Assembly (NCBI GenBank): GCA_937944065.1
Contig: CALDZS010000174.1
Span: 1 to 8,069 of the forward strand
DNA from: an uncultured Amylibacter sp.
Lineage (GTDB): Bacteria > Pseudomonadota > Alphaproteobacteria > Rhodobacterales > Rhodobacteraceae
Reading direction: 5' to 3'
Length of the DNA stretch: 8,069 nucleotides
Shown here piece after piece: positions 1 to 5,834 of the stretch. The position numbers and the translations under genes were made by a program. The notes below the pieces were generated by a model, which saw nothing but the letters and a program-made list of their open reading frames with translations, was not told the origin of the DNA and did not search any database. Within the stretch, counting starts at the first letter, position 1. Each line of letters starts with the position of its first letter.

Positions 1-735
1 AATGACGGCCAACCGATTACCTTGTTCGGTATCTGTGAGGGTGGAACATTCTCTACCATTCTGGCAGCGCTGTCCCCTGAACTGTTCTCGGGTCTAGCTT
101 TGGCCATCACGCCGATTGATTTCATCGGAAAACCAGACGAGTTTTGGAAGGGTGAAGGGTTCTTGAACCGTTGGATCCAAAACATGACAGATGGCGAAAT
201 TGATGACGTGATAAACGTTAATGGGAATATGCCCGGCACGTTCACGGGCGCTATGTTCTCGGCGCTGACACCGATGAACTCGATGACGAAATATAACCTC
301 GGCTTGCAACGCTTGGACGGGGATGAAGATGCAACTCTAAATTTTCTGCGTATGGAAAAATGGATTGCGGATCGACCAGATCACCCAGGTGCTGCAGCCA
401 AAGAGTGGTTCGGCAAATTCTATCGCGAAAACCAGTTGATCAAAGGTGAATATGAAATAGCGGATCAAAAAATTGATTTGAAAAACATAACTTGTCCAGT
501 TCTAAATATTTATGCCCTGCAAGACCATATCGTACCAGTCAGCTGTTCGAAACCGTTGGGCGACCATCTGCCTGCAGCAAACTATGAAGAGATCGGTTTC
601 CCAGGCGGGCATGTCGGTGTGTTCGTAAGCCGCAAAGCCCAAGGTGTGGTCGCGGGTGGTTTGGTCGACTGGATCAAACGTACACAACCCACTCAGAACG
701 CGAACTCAAAAAAGGCGGCGACGAAAGATGGTTGA
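1..735 (+). CDS. phaC: Class III poly(3-hydroxyalkanoate) synthase PhaC, C-terminal part (5' end outside window)
   Basis: This alpha/beta-hydrolase-fold enzyme polymerises (R)-3-hydroxyacyl-CoA into polyhydroxyalkanoate at the granule surface. The frame is open from base 1, so the N-terminus lies upstream; 244 residues are visible. The catalytic triad of the family can be read: the lipase-like box GICEGG with nucleophile Cys at fragment residue 12, Asp at residue 175 in ALQDHIVP, and His at residue 204 in GGHVGVFVS. The stretch LNFLRMEKWI followed by NQLIKGE is characteristic of class III PhaC (the type that works with PhaE, as in Allochromatium vinosum), not class I. The box carries Glu where class III enzymes usually have Gln (GICQGG), a position that is variable in the G-X-C-X-G pattern. 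No PhaE partner is in view; it could lie upstream. The stop overlaps the next gene's start by 8 bases, so the two are probably translationally coupled. Confidence 0.88.
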   Translation, partial: NDGQPITLFGICEGGTFSTILAALSPELFSGLALAITPIDFIGKPDEFWKGEGFLNRWIQNMTDGEIDDVINVNGNMPGTFTGAMFSALTPMNSMTKYNLGLQRLDGDEDATLNFLRMEKWIADRPDHPGAAAKEWFGKFYRENQLIKGEYEIADQKIDLKNITCPVLNIYALQDHIVPVSCSKPLGDHLPAANYEEIGFPGGHVGVFVSRKAQGVVAGGLVDWIKRTQPTQNANSKKAATKDG

Positions 736-2665
736 TAAGATTGTAAGCTTGGAAGACGCGATTGCCGTTATCAACGACAATGACACTGTCTGCGTCTCTG
801 GATTTGTGGGGATAGGAACACCAGAAGCACTGATCCGAGGTTTGCAGGAACGTTTTGAACAACAAGCAGAGCCCAAAGACATATCTTTGTTATTTGCCGC
901 GGCACCGGGTGATGGCAAGGATCGTGGACTTAATCGTTTGGCTGCACCTGGTCTTGTCAAGCGCGCGATAGGTGGACATTGGTCTTTGGTGCCCAAGCTG
1001 GGCAAACTTGCCGTCGAGGGCAAAATTGCCGCGTATAATTTACCCTTGGGCTGCATCAGTCAGCTATACCGCGATATTGCGGCGGGCAAACCGGGGATGT
1101 TTTCACGCGTCGGATTGAATACGTTTGTTGATCCTCGCCAAATCGGCGGCGCAATCAACGATATCTCGACCGAAGCTTTGGTCGAGCTGAAAGAACTGAA
1201 CGGGGAAGAGTGGTTATTCTACAAATCCATCCCAATCGATGTCGCATTCATCCGTGGCACCACAGCGGACAAGCTGGGTAACATCACGATGGAACGCGAA
1301 GCGTTAACATTGGATATGTTGGCGATTGCGCAAGCTGCAAAAAACTCTGGTGGGCTTGTCATCGTACAGGTTGAGCGCATCGCGACCGAAGGATCATTGA
1401 ACCCACGCGAAGTCGTGGTGCCTGGCAACCTCGTTGACTGTATCGTGATTTCAGACCCGAGCGAACATTTGCAGACCTATGACACGCCTTATGAGCACGC
1501 CTTTACAGGACGCATGCGAGGTGTGATCGACGAGTTGCCGCCTATGCCTTTTTCTGATCGAAAGATTATCGCGCGCCGTGCTGCGATGGAATTGCCGATC
1601 AACGGGGTGGTAAACCTTGGGATTGGAATGCCCGAGGGCGTGGGCAAAGTCGCAAACGAAGAAGAGATTATTAACCATATCACCCTGACAACTGAAGCGG
1701 GTGTTTTGGGTGGTGTTCCGCAATCAGGCTTGGATTTTGGCGCTGCTATCAACGCAAACTCTATCATTCAAACCAATCAAATGTTTGATTTCTACGATGG
1801 CGGCGGCTTGGATTTGGCCTGTCTTGGTATGGCCGAGGTGGACAAGCATGGCAATGTGAATGTCAGTCGTTTTAAAGATCGCTTTGCTGGCGCTGGTGGA
1901 TTTATCAATATCAGCCAAAACGCGCGTAAGTTGATTTTTGTCGGTACATTTACAGCGCGCGGTTTGAAAGTGTCTTGTTCAAAATCAAAGCTGGTGATCG
2001 AGACTGAAGGCCAAGTATCAAAATTTACTGACGAAGTAGAGCAGATCACATTCAACGGTCGGTATGCCGCAGAAATGGGTCAAACAGTTTTATATGTGAC
2101 AGAACGGTGTGTATTCCGTCTGACCGCCGAGGGGTTAGAGCTGGCAGAGGTGGCACCTGGCATCGATATCGAAAAAGACATCTGCGCGCACATGGCATTC
2201 CGCCCAATCATCAAGGCACCAAAGCTTATGGCGAAGGCCTTGTTTTCGCCCAACCAAATGAACTTGCGCAAAGAGTTGATTAATGTGCGGATGCAAGACC
2301 GGCTGAGCTATGATGAAGATACGAACACTGTTTTCATCAATCTGGCTGGTGTGTCTATAGATCGCCAAATAGACCTCGATCAACATCACAAAGTTATGCA
2401 CAAGTTCTTTGGTGACTTGGGCAAGAAGGTAAATATTATCTCTAATTTCGATGGCCGTACCATCGCACCAAAACTACGTGTTCAATACGCTGATTTTCAG
2501 GCTGATTTGGAAAAACGCTATTTCCTATCTGCTGCACGATACACGACGTCGGCATTCCTTAGACAAAAACTGGGTCAAGATTTGAAAAAGCGCGATATCG
2601 CGCCTCATATCTTTGAAACAGCTGAAGAGGCGAGTGCATTTATCAAAAGCACTTTGATCCGCTAA
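728..2665 (+). CDS. Propionate/acetate CoA-transferase (family I, Pct/YdiF type) with extra C-terminal domain
   Basis: Predicted to move CoA between acyl-CoA and a free short-chain acid (acetate, propionate, lactate or another hydroxy acid) through a glutamyl-CoA thioester. The start chosen is ATG 728, preceded by a purine-rich AAAGGCGG; open frame runs further upstream but only inside phaC. The protein has 645 residues. The N-terminal CoA-transferase half covers about 1-270 and the second half about 280-490. The catalytic Glu is E323 in TTEAGVLGGVPQSG, followed by the GLDFGAAIN and CLGMAEVDKHGNVNVS blocks typical of Pct/YdiF. Family members are usually about 520 residues; here about 145 more follow residue 500. 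That tail alternates beta-like and helical stretches and ends in a pattern (IFETAEEASAFI) that resembles the end of SpoIIAA/STAS-like domains, but this is a weak impression. Fusion by frame error is unlikely because the frame is continuous. Coupling to phaC suggests supply of hydroxyacyl-CoA for polymer synthesis, which is inference. The acyl substrate cannot be read from sequence. Confidence 0.87.
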   Translation: MVDKIVSLEDAIAVINDNDTVCVSGFVGIGTPEALIRGLQERFEQQAEPKDISLLFAAAPGDGKDRGLNRLAAPGLVKRAIGGHWSLVPKLGKLAVEGKIAAYNLPLGCISQLYRDIAAGKPGMFSRVGLNTFVDPRQIGGAINDISTEALVELKELNGEEWLFYKSIPIDVAFIRGTTADKLGNITMEREALTLDMLAIAQAAKNSGGLVIVQVERIATEGSLNPREVVVPGNLVDCIVISDPSEHLQTYDTPYEHAFTGRMRGVIDELPPMPFSDRKIIARRAAMELPINGVVNLGIGMPEGVGKVANEEEIINHITLTTEAGVLGGVPQSGLDFGAAINANSIIQTNQMFDFYDGGGLDLACLGMAEVDKHGNVNVSRFKDRFAGAGGFINISQNARKLIFVGTFTARGLKVSCSKSKLVIETEGQVSKFTDEVEQITFNGRYAAEMGQTVLYVTERCVFRLTAEGLELAEVAPGIDIEKDICAHMAFRPIIKAPKLMAKALFSPNQMNLRKELINVRMQDRLSYDEDTNTVFINLAGVSIDRQIDLDQHHKVMHKFFGDLGKKVNIISNFDGRTIAPKLRVQYADFQADLEKRYFLSAARYTTSAFLRQKLGQDLKKRDIAPHIFETAEEASAFIKSTLIR

Positions 2666-2694
2666 ATTTCAACCAGTTTCATACTCGATTTTTA

Positions 2695-2699
2695 AGGAG
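2695..2699 (+). promoter_or_regulatory. Strong Shine-Dalgarno AGGAG with no matching annotated start
   Basis: The string TTAAGGAG is the best ribosome-binding sequence between the CoA-transferase and the regulator gene, yet it lies 58 bases before the regulator's ATG. It is 11 bases from a TTG at 2711 that opens a 16-codon reading frame, which ends exactly on the regulator's start. This suggests either a translated leader or a ribosome entry site tied to the inverted repeat just downstream. Confidence 0.35.
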
Positions 2700-2708
2700 T
2701 TGCTTTTT

Positions 2709-2735
2709 AATTGAAGTTGGTGAAAACCTTCAATT
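2709..2735. promoter_or_regulatory. Perfect inverted repeat AATTGAAG-N11-CTTCAATT, candidate operator or RNA hairpin
   Basis: Both 8-base arms match perfectly (2709-2716 and 2728-2735) around an 11-base spacer, immediately before the regulator gene. Lrp/AsnC proteins commonly control their own gene through short dyad sites, so this may be an autoregulatory operator. As RNA it would form an 8-bp stem with an 11-nt loop between the AGGAG and the ATG, and so could also affect translation. It is AT-rich and no U-run follows, so a terminator is less likely. Confidence 0.45.
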
Positions 2736-2761
2736 GTCAAAGCGGGATTCTTGGGCGATGA
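2711..2761 (+). CDS. Possible 16-residue leader peptide upstream of the AsnC-family gene
   Basis: A TTG-initiated frame of 16 codons (reads MKLVKTFNCQSGILGR if TTG is read as Met) follows the AGGAG at 2695-2699. Its TGA stop overlaps the regulator's ATG as ATGA (2758-2761), the geometry of termination-reinitiation coupling. The regulator's own ATG has no clear Shine-Dalgarno, which makes coupling attractive. Nothing in the peptide is recognisable, and TTG is a weak start. Chance occurrence of so short a frame is quite possible. Confidence 0.2.
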   Translation: MKLVKTFNCQSGILGR

Positions 2762-3243
2762 AAAACTATACTCTTGATGCGACCGACATCCGCATTCTTG
2801 GCGCGATCCAAGAGCATGGTCAGTTAAGCAAAGCCAAGTTGGCCCAGATCGTCAATTTGTCACCCACACCATGTTGGACAAGATTGGACAGACTAAAATC
2901 AGCTGGCTTTGTTCGCGGATATCACGCCGATATCGCATTAGAACGTGTCGTTGACTTCACACAAGTAATCGTGACGATATCGCTATCTCAACATCGCAAG
3001 GCGGACTTTGATCGCTTTGAGACGTATATTGCCAACATAGACGAAGTTGTTGAGTGCATAGCAACGGGTGGCGGTATGGATTACGTGATGAAAGTGGTCT
3101 GCCCCAGTTTATCTGCATTTCAGACATTGATGGAAACCCTATCTTCCTCGGAGATAGGGATTGATAGGTATATGACGTATATCGCAACTCGCGTGGTGAA
3201 ATCTGCACGACCAAATATCATAAAGCTAACCCGCAAACCGTGA
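2758..3243 (+). CDS. AsnC/Lrp-family transcriptional regulator
   Basis: A small DNA-binding regulator, 161 residues from ATG 2758, of the length usual for this family. Residues about 6-55 form the N-terminal helix-turn-helix: LDATDIRILGAIQEHGQLS, then LAQIVNLSPTPCWTRLDRL as the recognition part and AGFVRGYHADI as the wing. Residues about 65-150 form the effector-binding RAM domain, with the typical G-x-x-DYVMKV segment near residue 107. A TTG at 2734 would add 8 residues, but the family motif begins right after the ATG and the TTG has no ribosome-binding site. It sits between the phaC/CoA-transferase pair and the demethylase-like operon, all on the same strand, so it is the obvious local regulator; its ligand could be an amino-acid-like or sulfonium/betaine compound. 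That ligand assignment is inference. Confidence 0.9.
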   Translation: MKNYTLDATDIRILGAIQEHGQLSKAKLAQIVNLSPTPCWTRLDRLKSAGFVRGYHADIALERVVDFTQVIVTISLSQHRKADFDRFETYIANIDEVVECIATGGGMDYVMKVVCPSLSAFQTLMETLSSSEIGIDRYMTYIATRVVKSARPNIIKLTRKP

Positions 3244-3253
3244 TGCAAAGCAA
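3242..3253. repeat. 12-base direct repeat GATGCAAAGCAA, copy 1
   Basis: This string overlaps the regulator's stop codon and recurs exactly 1300 bases downstream, directly after the stop codon of the demethylase-like gene. The paired placement brackets the whole demethylase-like gene and its upstream region. One or two 12-base matches are expected by chance in a window of this size, so only the position is suggestive. Confidence 0.4.
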
Positions 3254-3303
3254 GACAGTCTAAGCGGTCTAATTGGCACCTATACAACAGTCTATTCAGT
3301 CTG
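3253..3303. promoter_or_regulatory. Cluster of four phased GTCT motifs upstream of the demethylase-like operon
   Basis: GTCT occurs at 3258, 3267, 3290 and 3299, mostly as (A)CAGTCTA. The copies form two pairs with 9-base internal spacing and 32 bases between pairs, close to three helical turns. The first copy is also half of a perfect palindrome AGAC-A-GTCT (3253-3261). The cluster lies in the 155-base gap before the demethylase-like gene, the natural place for its promoter. This is the pattern expected of a regulator's binding sites; the neighbouring AsnC-family protein is the first candidate. I see no convincing -35/-10 pair. Confidence 0.4.
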
Positions 3304-3388
3304 TTTTTCGTATTTTTTCAGACCACATGAATACCATGGTCAATGCTACACCCTCTCTTAGAAAAGTGCGCGACAAGTTGATCGCAGT

Positions 3389-3393
3389 GGAGA
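3389..3393 (+). promoter_or_regulatory. Ribosome-binding site GGAGA that fixes the start of the demethylase-like gene
   Basis: GGAGA lies 5 bases before ATG 3399. In-frame alternatives at TTG 3273, ATG 3327 and ATG 3336 would add up to 42 residues but would extend the protein beyond the usual DmdA N-terminus, and the TTG falls inside the GTCT motif cluster. Confidence 0.6.
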
Positions 3394-3398
3394 GAATT

Positions 3399-4541
3399 AT
3401 GACACAATTGGATGATTTTGGCTTTGGTACACAAATTCGGAAATCCCCTTATTTTGACGCGACTGTGCGTTGGGGTGCCAAGGGATATTCGGTTTATAAT
3501 CATATGTATATTCCGCGTGATTTCGGTGACCCAGAACAGAACTTTTGGAATTTGGTGAACGATGCCATCCTGTGCGATGTCGCCGTTGAGCGACAGGTCG
3601 AAATTACAGGCCCTGATGCAGCCAAATTCACGCAAATGCTGACACCACGTGATTTATCGAAATTGGCGGTGGGTCAGTGCAAATACGTTCTTATCACGAA
3701 TGCTGATGGCGGTATCTTGAATGATCCAATTCTATTGCGATTGGCCGAAAACCATTTTTGGTTATCGTTGGCGGACAGCGATATACTGCTTTGGGCGCAA
3801 GGCGTTGCAGTGCACGCTGGGCTGGATGTCAAAATTACCGAGCCAGACGTGTCGCCATTGCAGTTGCAAGGGCCAAAATCAGGCGAGGTAATGAAAGCTT
3901 TGTTCGGTGAGAGTATCATGGATCTTCGTTATTTCTGGTTGCGTGAACTGCAACTGGACGGCATCCCATTGCTCGTTTCGCGTACAGGGTGGTCCAGCGA
4001 GCTTGGATACGAGTTATATTTACGCGATGGTACGCGCGGTGACGATCTGTGGGAAAAAATCATGACAGCAGGCAAGCCGTTTAACCTGAAACCAGGCCAT
4101 ACCTCGACCATCCGCCGGATCGAGGGCGGCATGTTATCCTATCACGCGGATGCCGATATAAATACAAATCCATATGAGTTGGGATTTGACCGTTTGGTCA
4201 ACCTTGATATGGACGCGGATTTTATTGGAAAATCCGCATTGCGCCGCATCAAAGAGCAGGGTGTGGACCGCAAACAAGTTGGACTAATCATTGACGGGGA
4301 ACCGCTGTCTCGATCCAACACCACCTTCTGGCCAATATTCAGGAATGATGCCACCATCGGCAAAGTAACATCCGCGGTTTATTCACCGCGCTTGGAACAG
4401 AACATTGCTTTGGCAATGGTGGCGACTGGCGAAGATGCGATAGGCAACGTGTTGGAAATTGAAACAGGGGCGGGTAGGGTTCGTGCAACAATTGTGGAAC
4501 GCCCCTTCTTTGACCCTAAAAAGACGTTGGCAGTAGCCTAA
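3399..4541 (+). CDS. DmdA-like GcvT-family protein, probable tetrahydrofolate-dependent demethylase (aminomethyltransferase family)
   Basis: A 380-residue member of the GcvT/DmdA superfamily, expected to transfer a methyl group from a small substrate to tetrahydrofolate in the cytoplasm. The length matches DMSP demethylase DmdA (about 365-370). Blocks shared with DmdA include GYSVYNHM (29-36), ERQVEITGPDAA (64-75), TPRDLS (82-87), LNDPILL (107-113) with the conserved Asp in the folate region, WLSLADSD (121-128), EPDVSPLQLQGPKS (148-161), RTGWS-x-x-LGYELYL (195-208) and RRIEGGMLSY (239-248). Residues about 300-375 form the C-terminal barrel. It departs from DmdA at places that are usually well kept: GHTSTIRRIE where DmdA has GCPNLIERIE, and YHADADINTNPYELGF where DmdA has YGNDF..NPFECGL. 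It is therefore either a divergent DmdA or a paralogue for another methylated substrate. A generic glycine-cleavage T protein is unlikely, because no gcvH/gcvP is nearby and the DmdA blocks are too specific. First gene of the downstream operon. Confidence 0.85.
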   Translation: MTQLDDFGFGTQIRKSPYFDATVRWGAKGYSVYNHMYIPRDFGDPEQNFWNLVNDAILCDVAVERQVEITGPDAAKFTQMLTPRDLSKLAVGQCKYVLITNADGGILNDPILLRLAENHFWLSLADSDILLWAQGVAVHAGLDVKITEPDVSPLQLQGPKSGEVMKALFGESIMDLRYFWLRELQLDGIPLLVSRTGWSSELGYELYLRDGTRGDDLWEKIMTAGKPFNLKPGHTSTIRRIEGGMLSYHADADINTNPYELGFDRLVNLDMDADFIGKSALRRIKEQGVDRKQVGLIIDGEPLSRSNTTFWPIFRNDATIGKVTSAVYSPRLEQNIALAMVATGEDAIGNVLEIETGAGRVRATIVERPFFDPKKTLAVA

Positions 4542-4553
4542 GATGCAAAGCAA
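4542..4553. repeat. 12-base direct repeat GATGCAAAGCAA, copy 2
   Basis: Second copy, starting one base after the TAA of the demethylase-like gene and just upstream of the AAGGGA ribosome-binding site of the OsmC gene. It is identical to 3242-3253. Confidence 0.4.
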
Positions 4554-4565
4554 AAGGGAACAGAT

Positions 4566-5018
4566 ATGTCTGATCTAGCTATAAAACTTCACTGGCATCG
4601 CAACGCGCCAAAGTTAGCGTCGGGCGAATATTCAAACGAACATTCCGTTCAGTACAACGCCAACTATGAAGTAAAGGTTGATGCCGCCCCTGATTGGGGT
4701 GGGTCGTCTGAGAACACAAATCCTGAACAGGCATTGGTCTCTGCATTGTCCAGTTGTCACATGATGACCTACTTGGCGTTGGCGGCCAAAGCGGGATGGC
4801 CCGTTGCCAGTTACAGAGATTATGCTGTGGCGCATTTGGGCAAAAATGCCAAAGGTCTAATGTCGGTCACCCGTATCGATCTGCATCCAGTTGTGCAGTT
4901 CGATACTGGGTTTGAGGTTGACGCGGCAGAGTTGGCAAAGATGCAAGATCGCGCGCATCGCTATTGTTTCATTGCGAACACGCTTGCTGACAGTGTAGAA
5001 ATTAATATCCTCGACTGA
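4566..5018 (+). CDS. OsmC-family protein (thiol peroxidase-like)
   Basis: A 150-residue OsmC/Ohr-fold protein. Family members reduce organic hydroperoxides with a cysteine pair. Both diagnostic cysteines are present: C64 in LSSCHMMTYL, preceded by the conserved NPEQAL (Glu 54), and C134 in HRYCFIANTL. No signal peptide is visible, so it should be cytoplasmic. ATG 4566 is preceded by AAGGGA at 6 bases. It is 24 bases from the previous stop and 21 from the next start, so almost certainly part of the same transcript. The sequence is of the broad OsmC type that occurs in metabolic operons and is not obviously an Ohr. Its role here may be protecting against peroxides or acting on a reactive sulfur or carbonyl intermediate; that is inference. 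Confidence 0.9.
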   Translation: MSDLAIKLHWHRNAPKLASGEYSNEHSVQYNANYEVKVDAAPDWGGSSENTNPEQALVSALSSCHMMTYLALAAKAGWPVASYRDYAVAHLGKNAKGLMSVTRIDLHPVVQFDTGFEVDAAELAKMQDRAHRYCFIANTLADSVEINILD

Positions 5019-5039
5019 ATACAGCGAAAGGGACAAAAA

Positions 5040-5834
5040 ATGACCGACATCTTGATCCAGAACCGTGACCGTGATGGTGTCTTGCGGTTGACGCTAAATG
5101 ATGTTGGCCGTCGAAATGCGCTGTCTGAAGCTATGTTGGGTGAATTGGCGACGGCATTTTCTGCAGCAGGAAAAGACCCGCTGGTGCGGGTTATTGTTTT
5201 GGCGGCAAATGGCCCCGCATTTTGCGCGGGCCACGACCTAAAAGAAATGACAGCTGGACGAAATGCACCAGATCGCGGCCAAGCCTATTTCCAAAAGGTA
5301 ATGACTATGTGTTCAAGCGTCATGCAGGGGATCGTCAATTGCCCCAAACCTGTGATCGCAGAAATCACCGGTGTGGCAACCGCTGCTGGATGCCAATTGG
5401 TGGCGAGTTGCGATTTAGCCGTGGCGGCCGATACCGCGAAATTTGCAACACCTGGTGTTCATATCGGGTTGTTCTGTTCAACACCCATGGTGGCCTTGTC
5501 GCGCAACGTTTCCAACAAGCATGCGATGGAGATGTTGTTAACAGGTGATTTGGTAACAGCCACCCGCGCTGCAGAGATAGGGTTAATCAACCATGCAGTC
5601 GCGGCAGAAACTTTACAGAGTACAACATTGGAAATTGCACAAAAAATCGCATCCAAATCTTCGATGACCTTAGCGACTGGAAAGAAAGCATTCTACGCTC
5701 AACGTGAAATGCCGCTGGCCGAGGCGTATGATTATGCTTCAAACGTGATGGTCGAAAATATGTTGGCAAGTGATGCCCAAGAGGGCATTGGCGCTTTTAT
5801 CGAAAAGCGCGACCCTAAATGGCAGGACAAATAA
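5040..5834 (+). CDS. Enoyl-CoA hydratase/isomerase-family protein, ECHDC3-like, lacking the catalytic glutamates
   Basis: A 264-residue crotonase-fold protein. The CoA/oxyanion-hole elements are intact: FCAGHDLKEM (61-70) and GVATAAGCQLVASCDLAVA (111-129). The two Glu residues that do hydration in classical enoyl-CoA hydratase (E144 and E164 of rat mitochondrial enzyme) align with Gln119 (GCQL) and Gly139 (ATPGVHIGLF). ATAAGCQLVASCD and TPGVHIGLFCSTP are signatures of the ECHDC3-type subfamily, whose members share this loss. DmdD, the methylthioacryloyl-CoA hydratase of DMSP catabolism, keeps both Glu residues, so this is not DmdD. Likely roles are thioester hydrolysis, isomerisation or another oxyanion-stabilised reaction on the CoA ester made by the next gene; the substrate is unknown. 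ATG 5040 has AAAGGGA 6 bases upstream. The TAA shares its last base with the following ATG (TAATG), indicating coupling. Confidence 0.9.
   Translation: MTDILIQNRDRDGVLRLTLNDVGRRNALSEAMLGELATAFSAAGKDPLVRVIVLAANGPAFCAGHDLKEMTAGRNAPDRGQAYFQKVMTMCSSVMQGIVNCPKPVIAEITGVATAAGCQLVASCDLAVAADTAKFATPGVHIGLFCSTPMVALSRNVSNKHAMEMLLTGDLVTATRAAEIGLINHAVAAETLQSTTLEIAQKIASKSSMTLATGKKAFYAQREMPLAEAYDYASNVMVENMLASDAQEGIGAFIEKRDPKWQDK

Noticed and set aside
644..727. Longer start for the CoA-transferase at 644
   Set aside because: The added residues lie wholly inside phaC in another frame and do not resemble the family N-terminus; ATG 728 gives the usual start.
1489..1767. Antisense ORFs inside the CoA-transferase gene
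   Set aside because: They are by-products of codon bias in the real frame on the other strand and have no start signals or family motifs.
3274..3290. TGGCAC as the -24 element of a sigma-54 promoter
   Set aside because: No GC dinucleotide stands at the required -12 spacing.
3273..3398. N-terminal extension of the demethylase-like protein from TTG 3273
   Set aside because: DmdA proteins begin near the MTQLDD position, GGAGA precedes ATG 3399, and the upstream segment contains the repeated motif expected of a promoter.
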